From SCSIO-59966 sp046566185 (GTDB lineage Bacteria; Actinomycetota; Actinomycetes; Actinomycetales; SCSIO-59966): 8,270 nt of DNA. The stretch spans positions 1 through 8,270 of the forward strand of contig JBKHXE010000120.1 of NCBI GenBank assembly GCA_046566185.1, read 5' to 3'. The notes under the pieces are model-generated. The model saw only the letters and a list, made by a program, of their open reading frames with translations. It was not told the DNA's origin and searched no databases. Each line of letters starts with the position of its first letter. Positions within the stretch are counted from its first letter, which is position 1. Below, one piece after another: positions 1-7,775 of the stretch. Made by a program: the position numbers and the translations under genes.

Positions 1-1940
<1,940 letters not shown>

Positions 1941-1949
1941 GGGACGGCG

Positions 1950-1954
1950 CCTCC
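1950..1954 (-). promoter_or_regulatory. Shine-Dalgarno site of the radical SAM gene
   Basis: The minus strand reads GGAGG, 9 bases before ATG 1940. It supports that start, and the encoded N-terminus (MSQPVETRRR) leads directly into the conserved region. The gap back to the ndk stop is 69 bases, with no convincing promoter of its own. Confidence 0.6.
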
Positions 1955-2009
1955 ACGAGGGGGACGGGGCGGGGATCGCCGTCCAGGGTAACCCCGTCGC
2001 CGGGCGGGC

Positions 2010-2447
2010 TCAGAGCGACGGGAACCAGATGCCGATCTCGCGGGCCGCCGACTCGGGCGAGTCGCTGCCGTGCACGAGGTTCTGCATGACCTTCAGCCCC
2101 CAGTCGCGGCCGAGGTCGCCGCGGATCGAGCCGGGCGCCGCCGCCGTGGGGTCGGTGGCGCCGGCCAGCGACCGGAAGCCCTCGATGCAGCGCTGGCCCT
2201 CGATCACCGCGGCGACCACGGGCCCCGACGACATGAACTCGAGCAGCGGCTCGTAGAACGGCTTGCCCTCGTGCTCGGCGTAGTGGCGCTCGAGCGTCTC
2301 CCGGTCGGCGGTGCGCAGCTCCAGCGCGGCGAGCGCGTAGCCCTTGGCCTCGACGCGGCGCAGCACCTCGCCGACCAGGCCGCGCGCCACGCCGTCCGGC
2401 TTCACCAGCACCAGGCTGCGCTCGGGAGTCGCGGCGATCTGGCTCAC
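2010..2447 (-). CDS. ndk: Nucleoside diphosphate kinase
   Basis: Transfers the gamma phosphate from ATP to nucleoside diphosphates by a phosphohistidine ping-pong mechanism, balancing NTP and dNTP pools in the cytosol. The protein has 145 residues, close to the usual 135-150. It begins at GTG 2447 (VSQIAATPERSLVLVKPDGV), with AAGGAGA just upstream; a longer open frame upstream lacks NDK homology. Visible family features are the VKPDG strand with K16, HYAEHEGKPFY at 55-65, SGPVVAAVIEG at 74-84, GATDP at 96-100, RGD at 109-111 and the catalytic histidine H126 in NLVHGSDSPESA. The loop between RGD and HGSDS has 14 residues (LGRDWGLKVMQNLV), against 10 in the E. coli and M. tuberculosis enzymes as I recall them; this may be lineage-specific. 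The gene lies 148 bases after the DUF4233 gene and 69 before the radical SAM gene. Confidence 0.97.
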   Translation of the reverse strand: MSQIAATPERSLVLVKPDGVARGLVGEVLRRVEAKGYALAALELRTADRETLERHYAEHEGKPFYEPLLEFMSSGPVVAAVIEGQRCIEGFRSLAGATDPTAAAPGSIRGDLGRDWGLKVMQNLVHGSDSPESAAREIGIWFPSL

Positions 2448-2452
2448 AAGGG

Positions 2453-2460
2453 TCTCCTTC
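2453..2460 (-). promoter_or_regulatory. Shine-Dalgarno site that fixes the ndk GTG start
   Basis: The minus strand reads GAAGGAGA, with AGGAG 6 bases before GTG 2447. This is the strongest ribosome-binding site in the window. It selects the GTG over in-frame starts further upstream, which would add residues unrelated to NDK. Confidence 0.8.
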
Positions 2461-2481
2461 GACGTGGACGGCGGCGCGGGC

Positions 2482-2497
2482 ACTGTACCGATGTACA
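2482..2497 (-). promoter_or_regulatory. Possible ndk -10 element overlapping a palindrome
   Basis: On the minus strand TACAGT (2487-2482) fits the TAnnnT pattern of an actinomycete sigma-70-type -10 box and would start transcription about 15-20 bases before the Shine-Dalgarno site. It overlaps TGTAC-N4-GTACA (2484-2497), a perfect 5+5 palindrome suited to a dimeric regulator. I see no good -35 box at 16-18 bases, so both the promoter and the operator are inferences. Confidence 0.3.
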
Positions 2498-2520
2498 CAC
2501 GGGGAGGAGCGGACGCCCAG

Positions 2521-2579
2521 GACCGCCTGGCCCCGTGCTCGGTGATCGCCGACAGTCCTCCCTGTCGGCACAGGCGGTC
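2521..2579. repeat. Nested inverted repeat (extended hairpin) between the DUF4233 gene and ndk
   Basis: Outer arms GACCGCCTG (2521-2529) and CAGGCGGTC (2571-2579) are perfect 9-base complements. Inside them GCCGACAG (2548-2555) and CTGTCGGC (2562-2569) form an 8-bp stem with a 6-base loop. On one side 18 bases bulge between the two stems; on the other only one base does. No T-run follows on either strand, so it is not a classical intrinsic terminator. It could be a U-tract-less terminator, an mRNA processing or stability element, or DNA structure. Confidence 0.55.
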
Positions 2580-2595
2580 GACCGGCGGCAGCGGG

Positions 2596-2952
2596 CTATG
2601 CCCGGCGCGCCGCCGTCTCGCGGTCGATCCGGCCACCGAGGCGCAGGAACCACACCCACAGCGCGGCGAAGATGCCGCCGAGGAAGAACATCGCGGGCAC
2701 CCAGAAGCCCGTCGCGAGCACGAGCACCTGCAGCACGGTGCCGAGCCACAGGCCGGGGCGCGTTCGCACGACCCCCGCGGTGAGCAGGCACGCCAGCGCG
2801 AGGCCACCGCCCGCGCCCCAGACGACGGCGTCGGGCAGCGCCGAGAGCCCGACGGCCGCCAGCACGGCGAACAGCACGAGGAAGGCCTCGAGCGCCAGGC
2901 AGGACGCCGCGAGCCGGCCGACCGCCTTGCCCGGCGGGGGCACCAGGCTCAC
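2596..2952 (-). CDS. DUF4233 family small integral membrane protein
   Basis: Predicted cytoplasmic-membrane protein of 118 residues with no known function. Four hydrophobic segments are visible: about 14-36 (with E22 inside the membrane stretch), 42-62, 68-85 and 86-105. A short basic tail (RIDRETAARRA) follows, probably on the cytoplasmic side. There are no catalytic motifs and no signal peptide beyond the first helix. It starts at GTG 2952, which shares the four bases GTGA with the folC TGA stop; GGGAG at 2965-2961 lies 8 bases upstream. I identify it from the hydrophobic pattern and from its place between folC and ndk, which is where DUF4233 genes conservatively sit in actinomycetes. Coupling to folC suggests co-expression, but no functional link to folate is shown. 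Confidence 0.85.
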   Translation of the reverse strand: MSLVPPPGKAVGRLAASCLALEAFLVLFAVLAAVGLSALPDAVVWGAGGGLALACLLTAGVVRTRPGLWLGTVLQVLVLATGFWVPAMFFLGGIFAALWVWFLRLGGRIDRETAARRA

Positions 2953-4316
2953 CGGCGGCGCTCCCGGACCAGCAGCGCCCGGGCCTCTCCCACCACCGTC
3001 ACGGACCCCGTGACGAGCACGCCCGCCCCGAGGCCGTCCTTGGCGCGCGACTCCGAGCGGTCCACGGCCAGCTGCAGGGCGTCGTCCAGCCGCTCGACGG
3101 CGTGCACGCGGTCCTCCCCGAAGATCTCCTCTGCGAGGGCGGCGAGCTCGTCGACCGCCACCGAGCGTGGCGACGCGGAGCGGGTGACGACGATCTCGTC
3201 CAGCACCGGCTCGAGCAGCTCGAGCATCGTGCCGGCGTCCTTGTCGGCGAGGACGCCGACGACGCCCACGAGTTCGGCGAAGGCGAACTCCTCCTCGACG
3301 GCGGCGACGAGCGCCGCCGTCCCGGCGGGGTTGTGCGCGGCGTCGACGAGGATCGTCGGGCTGGGCCGCAGCACCTCGAGCCGCCCCGGGGAGTCGACGT
3401 CCGCGAGTGCCGTCCGGACGACGTCCGGCTCCAGTGGGCCGTCGCCCCCGCCGATGAACGCCTCCACCGCGGCCACGGCGACCGCCGCGTTGCGGGCCTG
3501 GTGCTCCCCGTGCAGCGGGAGCGCCAGCTCCTCGTACCGGCCCGCCACGCCCTGCAGACTGACGAGCTGTCCGCCCACGGCGACCTGGCGGCTCTCGACG
3601 CCGAAGTCGACGCCTTCTCGGGCGACCCGGACTCCGACGTCCGCGCAGCGCTGCAGCACCACGGCGGCCGCCGCCTCCGGCTGGGTCGCGCTGACGACCA
3701 CCGCGCCCTCCTTGACGATCCCCGCCTTCTCGGCGGCGATCTCCTCGAGCGTGTCGCCGAGGACCGCCGTGTGGTCCAGGGAGATCGGGGTGATGACGGC
3801 GACCTGCGGCCGGACGACGTTGGTGGCGTCCCAGGTGCCGCCGAGCCCGACCTCGACCACGGCGACGTCCACGGGTGCGTCGGCGAAGGCCGCGAACCCC
3901 ATGACCGCCAGCACCTCGAAGTACGTCAGAGGAACCTCACCGGCCGAGCGGAGCCGGCCGTCGACCATCGCCACGTACGGCGCGACGTCCTCGTGCACCT
4001 CGGCGAACCGCTCGGCGGAGATCGGCTCGCCGTCGACGCTGATCCGCTCGGTGACGCTCGTCAGGTGCGGGCTGGTGAACCGGCCGACCCGCAAGTGGTG
4101 CTCGCGCAGCAGGCGGTCGACGATGCGGGCGGTCGAGGACTTGCCGTTGGTGCCCGCCACGTGGATCACCGGGTACGCCAGGTGCGGGTCGCCGAGCAGC
4201 TCGAGGCACTCCCGCACCGGGTCGAGCCGCGGCTGCATCCGGTCCTCCGGCGTGCGCGCGGTGAGCTCGGCGAACACCTGCCGCAGCCGCGCCTGCGCGC
4301 TCTGGTCGTCGGTCAC
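2949..4316 (-). CDS. folC: Bifunctional dihydrofolate synthase / folylpolyglutamate synthase
   Basis: ATP-dependent Mur-ligase-fold enzyme that adds L-glutamate to dihydropteroate and then to reduced folates; cytosolic, 455 residues, a normal length. Motifs in order: P-loop HVAGTNGKSS with GTNGKSS at 55-61 (K59 contacts ATP phosphates); TSPHL 81-85 followed by ERI 90-92; EVGLGG 155-160; SLDH 179-182 and EKAGIVK 196-202 in the metal and lysine region; GEHQARNAA 270-278; SPGRLEV 309-315; and DAAHNP 325-330 in the C-terminal domain. All key positions are present. It starts at GTG 4316, overlapping the ileS TGA as GTGA. GGTGGAG (4328-4322), inside the last ileS codons, is 5 bases upstream, so translation is probably coupled to ileS. 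I cannot tell from sequence how the two activities are balanced. Confidence 0.97.
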   Translation of the reverse strand: MTDDQSAQARLRQVFAELTARTPEDRMQPRLDPVRECLELLGDPHLAYPVIHVAGTNGKSSTARIVDRLLREHHLRVGRFTSPHLTSVTERISVDGEPISAERFAEVHEDVAPYVAMVDGRLRSAGEVPLTYFEVLAVMGFAAFADAPVDVAVVEVGLGGTWDATNVVRPQVAVITPISLDHTAVLGDTLEEIAAEKAGIVKEGAVVVSATQPEAAAAVVLQRCADVGVRVAREGVDFGVESRQVAVGGQLVSLQGVAGRYEELALPLHGEHQARNAAVAVAAVEAFIGGGDGPLEPDVVRTALADVDSPGRLEVLRPSPTILVDAAHNPAGTAALVAAVEEEFAFAELVGVVGVLADKDAGTMLELLEPVLDEIVVTRSASPRSVAVDELAALAEEIFGEDRVHAVERLDDALQLAVDRSESRAKDGLGAGVLVTGSVTVVGEARALLVRERRR

Positions 4317-7300
4317 AGCCGCTCCACCTTCACCCGGACCGCCAGGCCGTCGCCGACGGTCGCCTCGGTCACGCCGTCGCCGGCCGGCAGGGCGTCGAGG
4401 TCACCCGCCGAGCCGAACGAGTCGGCCAGGGTCTCCGAGACCACGAGCTCCTGGTGCGCCACCACGGCGTCCCAGACGGCCGGCTCCCCGACGACGGTGA
4501 GCCGGATCCGGTCGCCGATGTCGAACCCGGCGTCCCGCCGGGCCTGCTGGACGACGCGGACGACGTCGCGGGCGATGCCCTCGGCCGCCAGCTCCGGGGT
4601 GACCTCGGTGTCGAGGACGGCGAACCCGTCGCCGGGGAGCGTCCCGGTCGCCCGCCGGGCCTCGCCGGCGTCGTCGACGACGGTCTGCACCTCGTACTCG
4701 CCCTCGACCAGGTCGATGCCCCCGGCGGTGACCACGCCCCCCCGGGACGTCGTCCAGTCGCCCTCGCGCGCGGCGCGGATCGCCTGTTGCACCTGCTTGC
4801 CGAGCCGCGGACCGGCGGCGCGCGCGTTGACGACGAGCCGGTGGCTGACGCCGAAGTCGGCCTCGGCGGCCGCGCCGAGGTCGACCAGCCGCACCTCCTT
4901 GACGTTCACCTCGTCGGCCACGAGGTCGCGGAACGCCTCGAGCGACGCGGCCGCGGGCGTCACGACGGTGAGCGCCGGCAGCGGCTGGCGCACCCGCAGG
5001 CCCTGGGCCTTCCGGAGGCCGAGGGCGGTCGAGCAGACCCCCCGGACGGCGTCCATGGCGGCCACCAGCGCGTCGTCCGCGGGCAGGTCGGCGACGTCAG
5101 GCCAGTCGGTGAGGTGGACGCTGCGACCGCCGGTGAGACCGCGCCAGACCTCCTCGGTCGTCAGCGGCAGCAGCGGGGCCGCGACGCGGGTGAGCACCTC
5201 GAGCGCCGTGTAGAGCGTGTCGAAGGCGTCGGCGTCCTCGGCCCAGAAGCGGTCACGCGACCGGCGGATGTACCAGTTCGTGAGCACGTCGAGGTAGGCC
5301 CGCACGCTGTCGGTGGCGGTGGCGATCTCCTGCGCCTCGAGCTGGTCACCGACGGACTGCACCAGCTCGCGGGTCTTCGCCAGCAGGTACCGGTCCAGCA
5401 CGTTCGCGCTGCTGGTGCGCCACCGGGCGTCGACTCCCGACCCGCCGTTGGCCGCGTTGGCGTACAGCGAGAAGAAGTACCAGGCGTTCCAGAGCGGGAT
5501 CATCACCTGCCGGACCCCGTCCCGGATGCCCTGCTCGGTGACGATGAGGTTGCCGCCGCGCAGCACCGGGGACGACATGAGGAACCACCGCATGGCGTCG
5601 GAGCCGTCCCGGTCGAACACCTCGTTGACGTCCGGGTAGTTGCTCAGCGACTTGCTCATCTTGCGGCCGTCGTCCCCGAGCAGGATGCCGTGGGCGACGC
5701 AGGTGCGGAACGCGGGGCGGTCGAACAGCGCCGTGGCCAGCACGTGCATGGTGTAGAACCACCCGCGCGTCTGGCCGATGTACTCGACGATGAAGTCGCC
5801 CGGGTAGTGGTGCTCGAACCAGTCCGCGTTCTCGAACGGGTAGTGCACCTGCGCGAACGGCATCGAGCCGGACTCGAACCAGCAGTCCAGCACCTCGGGC
5901 ACGCGTCGCATGGTGGCGCGCCCCGACGGGTCGTCGGGGTTCGGCCGGGTCAGCTCGTCGACGAACGGTCGGTGCAGGTCGGTCACCTGCACGCCGAAGT
6001 CGCGCTCGAGCTCGGCGAGCGAGCCGTACACGTCCACCCTCGGGTGGACGGGGTCGTCGCTGACCCACACGGGGATCGGGCTGCCCCAGAAGCGGTTCCG
6101 GCTGATCGACCAGTCACGCGCGTTCTCGAGCCACTTGCCGAACGAGCCGTCCCGCACGTGGTCGGGCACCCACGTGATCTGCTGGTTGAGCTCGACCATC
6201 CGGTCGCGGAACGCCGTCACCTTCACGAACCACGACGAGACGGCGCGCTGGATCAACGGGGTCGAGCAGCGCCAGCAGTGCGGGTACGGGTGGTCGTAGG
6301 TCTCGTGGCGCAGCAGCACCGTGCCGTCGGTCACCGACCCGGTGCGGGCCTTGAGGTCGCGGATGATCTGCGGGTTCGCCTCGAGCACGTGCAGGCCGGC
6401 GTAGTCGCCGACCTGCTCGGTGAACCTGCCGTGCGCATCGACCGGCACCACGGCCTCGATGCCCGCCGCGTCGGTGACGAGCTTGTCCTCCTCACCGAAG
6501 GCCGGTGCGATGTGGACGATCCCGGTGCCCTCGTCGGTGGTGACGTAGTCGGCGGCGAGCACGCGGTGGGCGTTCTCACGGCCGACGAAGTAGGACAGCG
6601 GCGGGGTGTACCGGCGGCCCACGAGGTTGCTCCCGCGCAGTCGCTCCACAACCTGCGGGGACTCGCCCAGCTCCCGGGCGTAGTGGTCCAGCCGGTCGGC
6701 CGCCAGCACGTACCGCTCGCCGCCGACCGCGACGACCACGTACTCGATGTCGCGGTGGACGGCCATCGCGAGGTTGCTGGGCAGCGTCCAGGGCGTCGTG
6801 GTCCAGATGAGGGCGAGCTCGCCCGTCTCCAGCCGGAATCCCACGGTCACCGCGGGGTCCTGCCGCTGGCGGTAGACGTCGTCCATGCGCGTCTCGGTGT
6901 TCGACAACGGGGTCTCACAGCGGGTGCAGTACCAGAGCACCCGGTACCCCTCGTAGACCAGGCCCTTGTCGTAGAGGGTCTTGAACGCCCACATCACCGA
7001 CTCCATGTAGTCGAGATCGAGCGTCTTGTAGTCGTTCTCGAAGTCCACCCATCGGGCCTGGCGGGTGACGTAGGACTCCCACTCGTCGGTGTACCGCAGC
7101 ACCGACACCCTGCAGGCGTCGTTGAACGCCGCCACACCCATCTGCTCGATCTCGGCCTTCGTCGTGATGCCGAGCTGCTTCTCCGCCTCGACCTCGGCCG
7201 GCAGCCCGTGGCAGTCCCAGCCGAACCGCCGCTCGACGCGCTTGCCGCGCATGGTCTGGAAGCGGGGGACGACGTCCTTGACGTACCCGGTGAGGAGGTG

Positions 7301-7513
7301 ACCGTAGTGGGGCAGCCCGTTGGCGAACGGCGGGCCGTCGTAGAAGACGTACTCGTTGCTGCCCTGCTCGCCCGCGGGCCGGGCCGCGACCGAGGCCTCG
7401 AACGTGCCGTCGGACTCCCAGTACGTCAGGACCCGCTGCTCGATCTCCGGGAACCGGGGGGTCGCGGGCACGCCGCCCGTCGCGTCGCCGTGGGTCGCCT
7501 TCGGGTACGTCAT
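4313..7513 (-). CDS. ileS: Isoleucyl-tRNA synthetase, type 2 (eukaryote-like)
   Basis: Class Ia synthetase that charges tRNA-Ile with isoleucine and edits valine; cytosolic, 1066 residues. The signature HYGH is at 69-72 (GLPHYGHLLTGYVKD) and KMSKS at 618-622 (DGRKMSKSLSNYPDV). The CP1 editing domain spans roughly 190-410, with the threonine-rich LIWTTTPWTLPSN near 235-250 and DEGTGIVHIAPAFGEED near 325-341. CxxC pairs occur at YCTRCETPLSN (about 193) and HCWRCSTPLI (about 410). WSISRNRFWG (about 470) belongs to the catalytic core; the anticodon-binding region follows from about 680. HYGH and KMSKSLSN match the type 2 enzymes of eukaryotes and actinomycetes, which are naturally less sensitive to mupirocin. 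I chose ATG 7513 (MTYPKATHGD) over in-frame ATG 7552: the upstream start has no ribosome-binding site and would add 13 atypical residues. The gene lies downstream of a T-box leader and overlaps folC by 4 bases. Confidence 0.98.
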   Translation of the reverse strand: MTYPKATHGDATGGVPATPRFPEIEQRVLTYWESDGTFEASVAARPAGEQGSNEYVFYDGPPFANGLPHYGHLLTGYVKDVVPRFQTMRGKRVERRFGWDCHGLPAEVEAEKQLGITTKAEIEQMGVAAFNDACRVSVLRYTDEWESYVTRQARWVDFENDYKTLDLDYMESVMWAFKTLYDKGLVYEGYRVLWYCTRCETPLSNTETRMDDVYRQRQDPAVTVGFRLETGELALIWTTTPWTLPSNLAMAVHRDIEYVVVAVGGERYVLAADRLDHYARELGESPQVVERLRGSNLVGRRYTPPLSYFVGRENAHRVLAADYVTTDEGTGIVHIAPAFGEEDKLVTDAAGIEAVVPVDAHGRFTEQVGDYAGLHVLEANPQIIRDLKARTGSVTDGTVLLRHETYDHPYPHCWRCSTPLIQRAVSSWFVKVTAFRDRMVELNQQITWVPDHVRDGSFGKWLENARDWSISRNRFWGSPIPVWVSDDPVHPRVDVYGSLAELERDFGVQVTDLHRPFVDELTRPNPDDPSGRATMRRVPEVLDCWFESGSMPFAQVHYPFENADWFEHHYPGDFIVEYIGQTRGWFYTMHVLATALFDRPAFRTCVAHGILLGDDGRKMSKSLSNYPDVNEVFDRDGSDAMRWFLMSSPVLRGGNLIVTEQGIRDGVRQVMIPLWNAWYFFSLYANAANGGSGVDARWRTSSANVLDRYLLAKTRELVQSVGDQLEAQEIATATDSVRAYLDVLTNWYIRRSRDRFWAEDADAFDTLYTALEVLTRVAAPLLPLTTEEVWRGLTGGRSVHLTDWPDVADLPADDALVAAMDAVRGVCSTALGLRKAQGLRVRQPLPALTVVTPAAASLEAFRDLVADEVNVKEVRLVDLGAAAEADFGVSHRLVVNARAAGPRLGKQVQQAIRAAREGDWTTSRGGVVTAGGIDLVEGEYEVQTVVDDAGEARRATGTLPGDGFAVLDTEVTPELAAEGIARDVVRVVQQARRDAGFDIGDRIRLTVVGEPAVWDAVVAHQELVVSETLADSFGSAGDLDALPAGDGVTEATVGDGLAVRVKVERL
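4322..4328 (-). promoter_or_regulatory. folC Shine-Dalgarno site within the ileS 3' end
   Basis: GGTGGAG lies in the final ileS codons, 5 bases before folC GTG 4316. With the GTGA stop/start overlap it suggests that ribosomes finishing ileS re-initiate on folC, which would pass T-box control on to folate polyglutamylation. Confidence 0.6.
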
Positions 7514-7526
7514 CTCCACCCTCACC
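7514..7526 (-). promoter_or_regulatory. ileS ribosome-binding region, target of sequestration
   Basis: The bases before ATG 7513 read GGTGAGGGTGGAG. GGTGAGG (7526-7520) is the likely Shine-Dalgarno core at 6 bases spacing; GGTGGAG (7520-7514) touches the ATG. CTCGCACC (7560-7553) can form seven pairs with GGTGGAG, leaving one bulged G. That would hide the start region when the upstream antisequestrator is not formed. The pairing is my inference from hand alignment. Confidence 0.5.
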
Positions 7527-7552
7527 GTGATCTTGCAGTTCGTGCCGATCAT

Positions 7553-7740
7553 GGTGCGAGGACGACGTCACCGGGCCGGTCCCGGCGGCACCGCGGTACC
7601 ACCTCGCTTGCCGGGGTCTCCCCCGGCCGCTCGTTCGACGGCTGTCACGGGCCGCACCCGTCCGGTTCTACTGAGGGTGTCCTCGTGGGGACACCCCGTT
7701 CTTCCGGAGGCTCACCGGTGATGGCCGGGTCAGTGCCTGT
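7553..7740 (-). promoter_or_regulatory. T-box riboswitch of the ileS leader, AUC (Ile) specifier, probably translational
   Basis: Leader RNA that senses uncharged tRNA-Ile. Canonical T-box AGGTGGTACCGCGG is at 7604-7591, with bulge UGGUACC (7601-7595) whose UGGU would pair with the tRNA ACCA end. Specifier AUC is at 7722-7720, followed by a purine, in a very short Stem I: CCGG (7718-7715) pairs with CCGG (7707-7704), and AAGAA lies across the specifier loop. Stem II is GGGTGTCC/GGACACCC (7696-7689/7682-7675), followed by CAGTAGAACC. A further hairpin is ACGGG/CCCGT (7661-7657/7651-7647). Stem III is a 7-bp stem (7627-7621/7616-7610) capped by a GAGA tetraloop. The antisequestrator closes with GCGAGG (7607-7602) pairing CCTCGC (7561-7556). 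No U-tract terminator is seen, and the 3' arm can instead pair near the ileS start. This matches the ultrashort Stem I translational T-boxes known upstream of actinomycete ileS genes (Mycobacterium, Nocardia). Confidence 0.95.
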
Positions 7741-7746
7741 GCGGCC

Positions 7747-7775
7747 AGTCTAGGGGGCGTCGTCCACCGAGTCCC
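7747..7775 (-). promoter_or_regulatory. Putative ileS promoter at the end of the marR gene
   Basis: TAGACT (7752-7747) fits the TAnnnT -10 consensus. GGGACT (7775-7770), 17 bases upstream, keeps only the GAC core of a -35 box. The predicted start near A7740 would put Stem I of the T-box at the very 5' end of the RNA, as expected. The -10 box includes the TAG stop of the upstream gene (7752-7750), so the promoter would lie largely inside that gene. Confidence 0.45.

Noticed and set aside
1963..1998. A 7-bp inverted repeat (GACGGGG/CCCCGTC, 22-base loop) between ndk and the radical SAM gene, as a terminator
   Set aside because: The loop is long, the stem is simple GC-rich sequence and no T-run follows; such matches are common by chance here.
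3102..5213. A 703-codon plus-strand frame, and a 718-codon plus-strand frame at 2344-4500, spanning several genes
   Set aside because: They run across the boundaries of ndk, the DUF4233 gene, folC and ileS, are rich in Ser/Thr/Arg or His/Asp/Arg, and match nothing I know; they are antisense shadows.
7514..7552. ATG 7552 as an earlier ileS start
   Set aside because: It has no Shine-Dalgarno sequence, lies directly against the antisequestrator arm, and would add 13 residues not typical of IleRS; ATG 7513 has GGTGAGG at good spacing.
7571..7585. CCGGG/CCCGG hairpin after the T-box as an intrinsic terminator
   Set aside because: It has no U-tract and sits where the apical part of the antisequestrator belongs, so it fits the T-box fold better.
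4454..7753. A 1099-codon open frame on the plus strand opposite ileS
   Set aside because: It mirrors ileS exactly, has a repetitive Val/Arg/Gly/Asp/His-rich composition with no recognisable motif, and arises from GC-rich codon use on the other strand.
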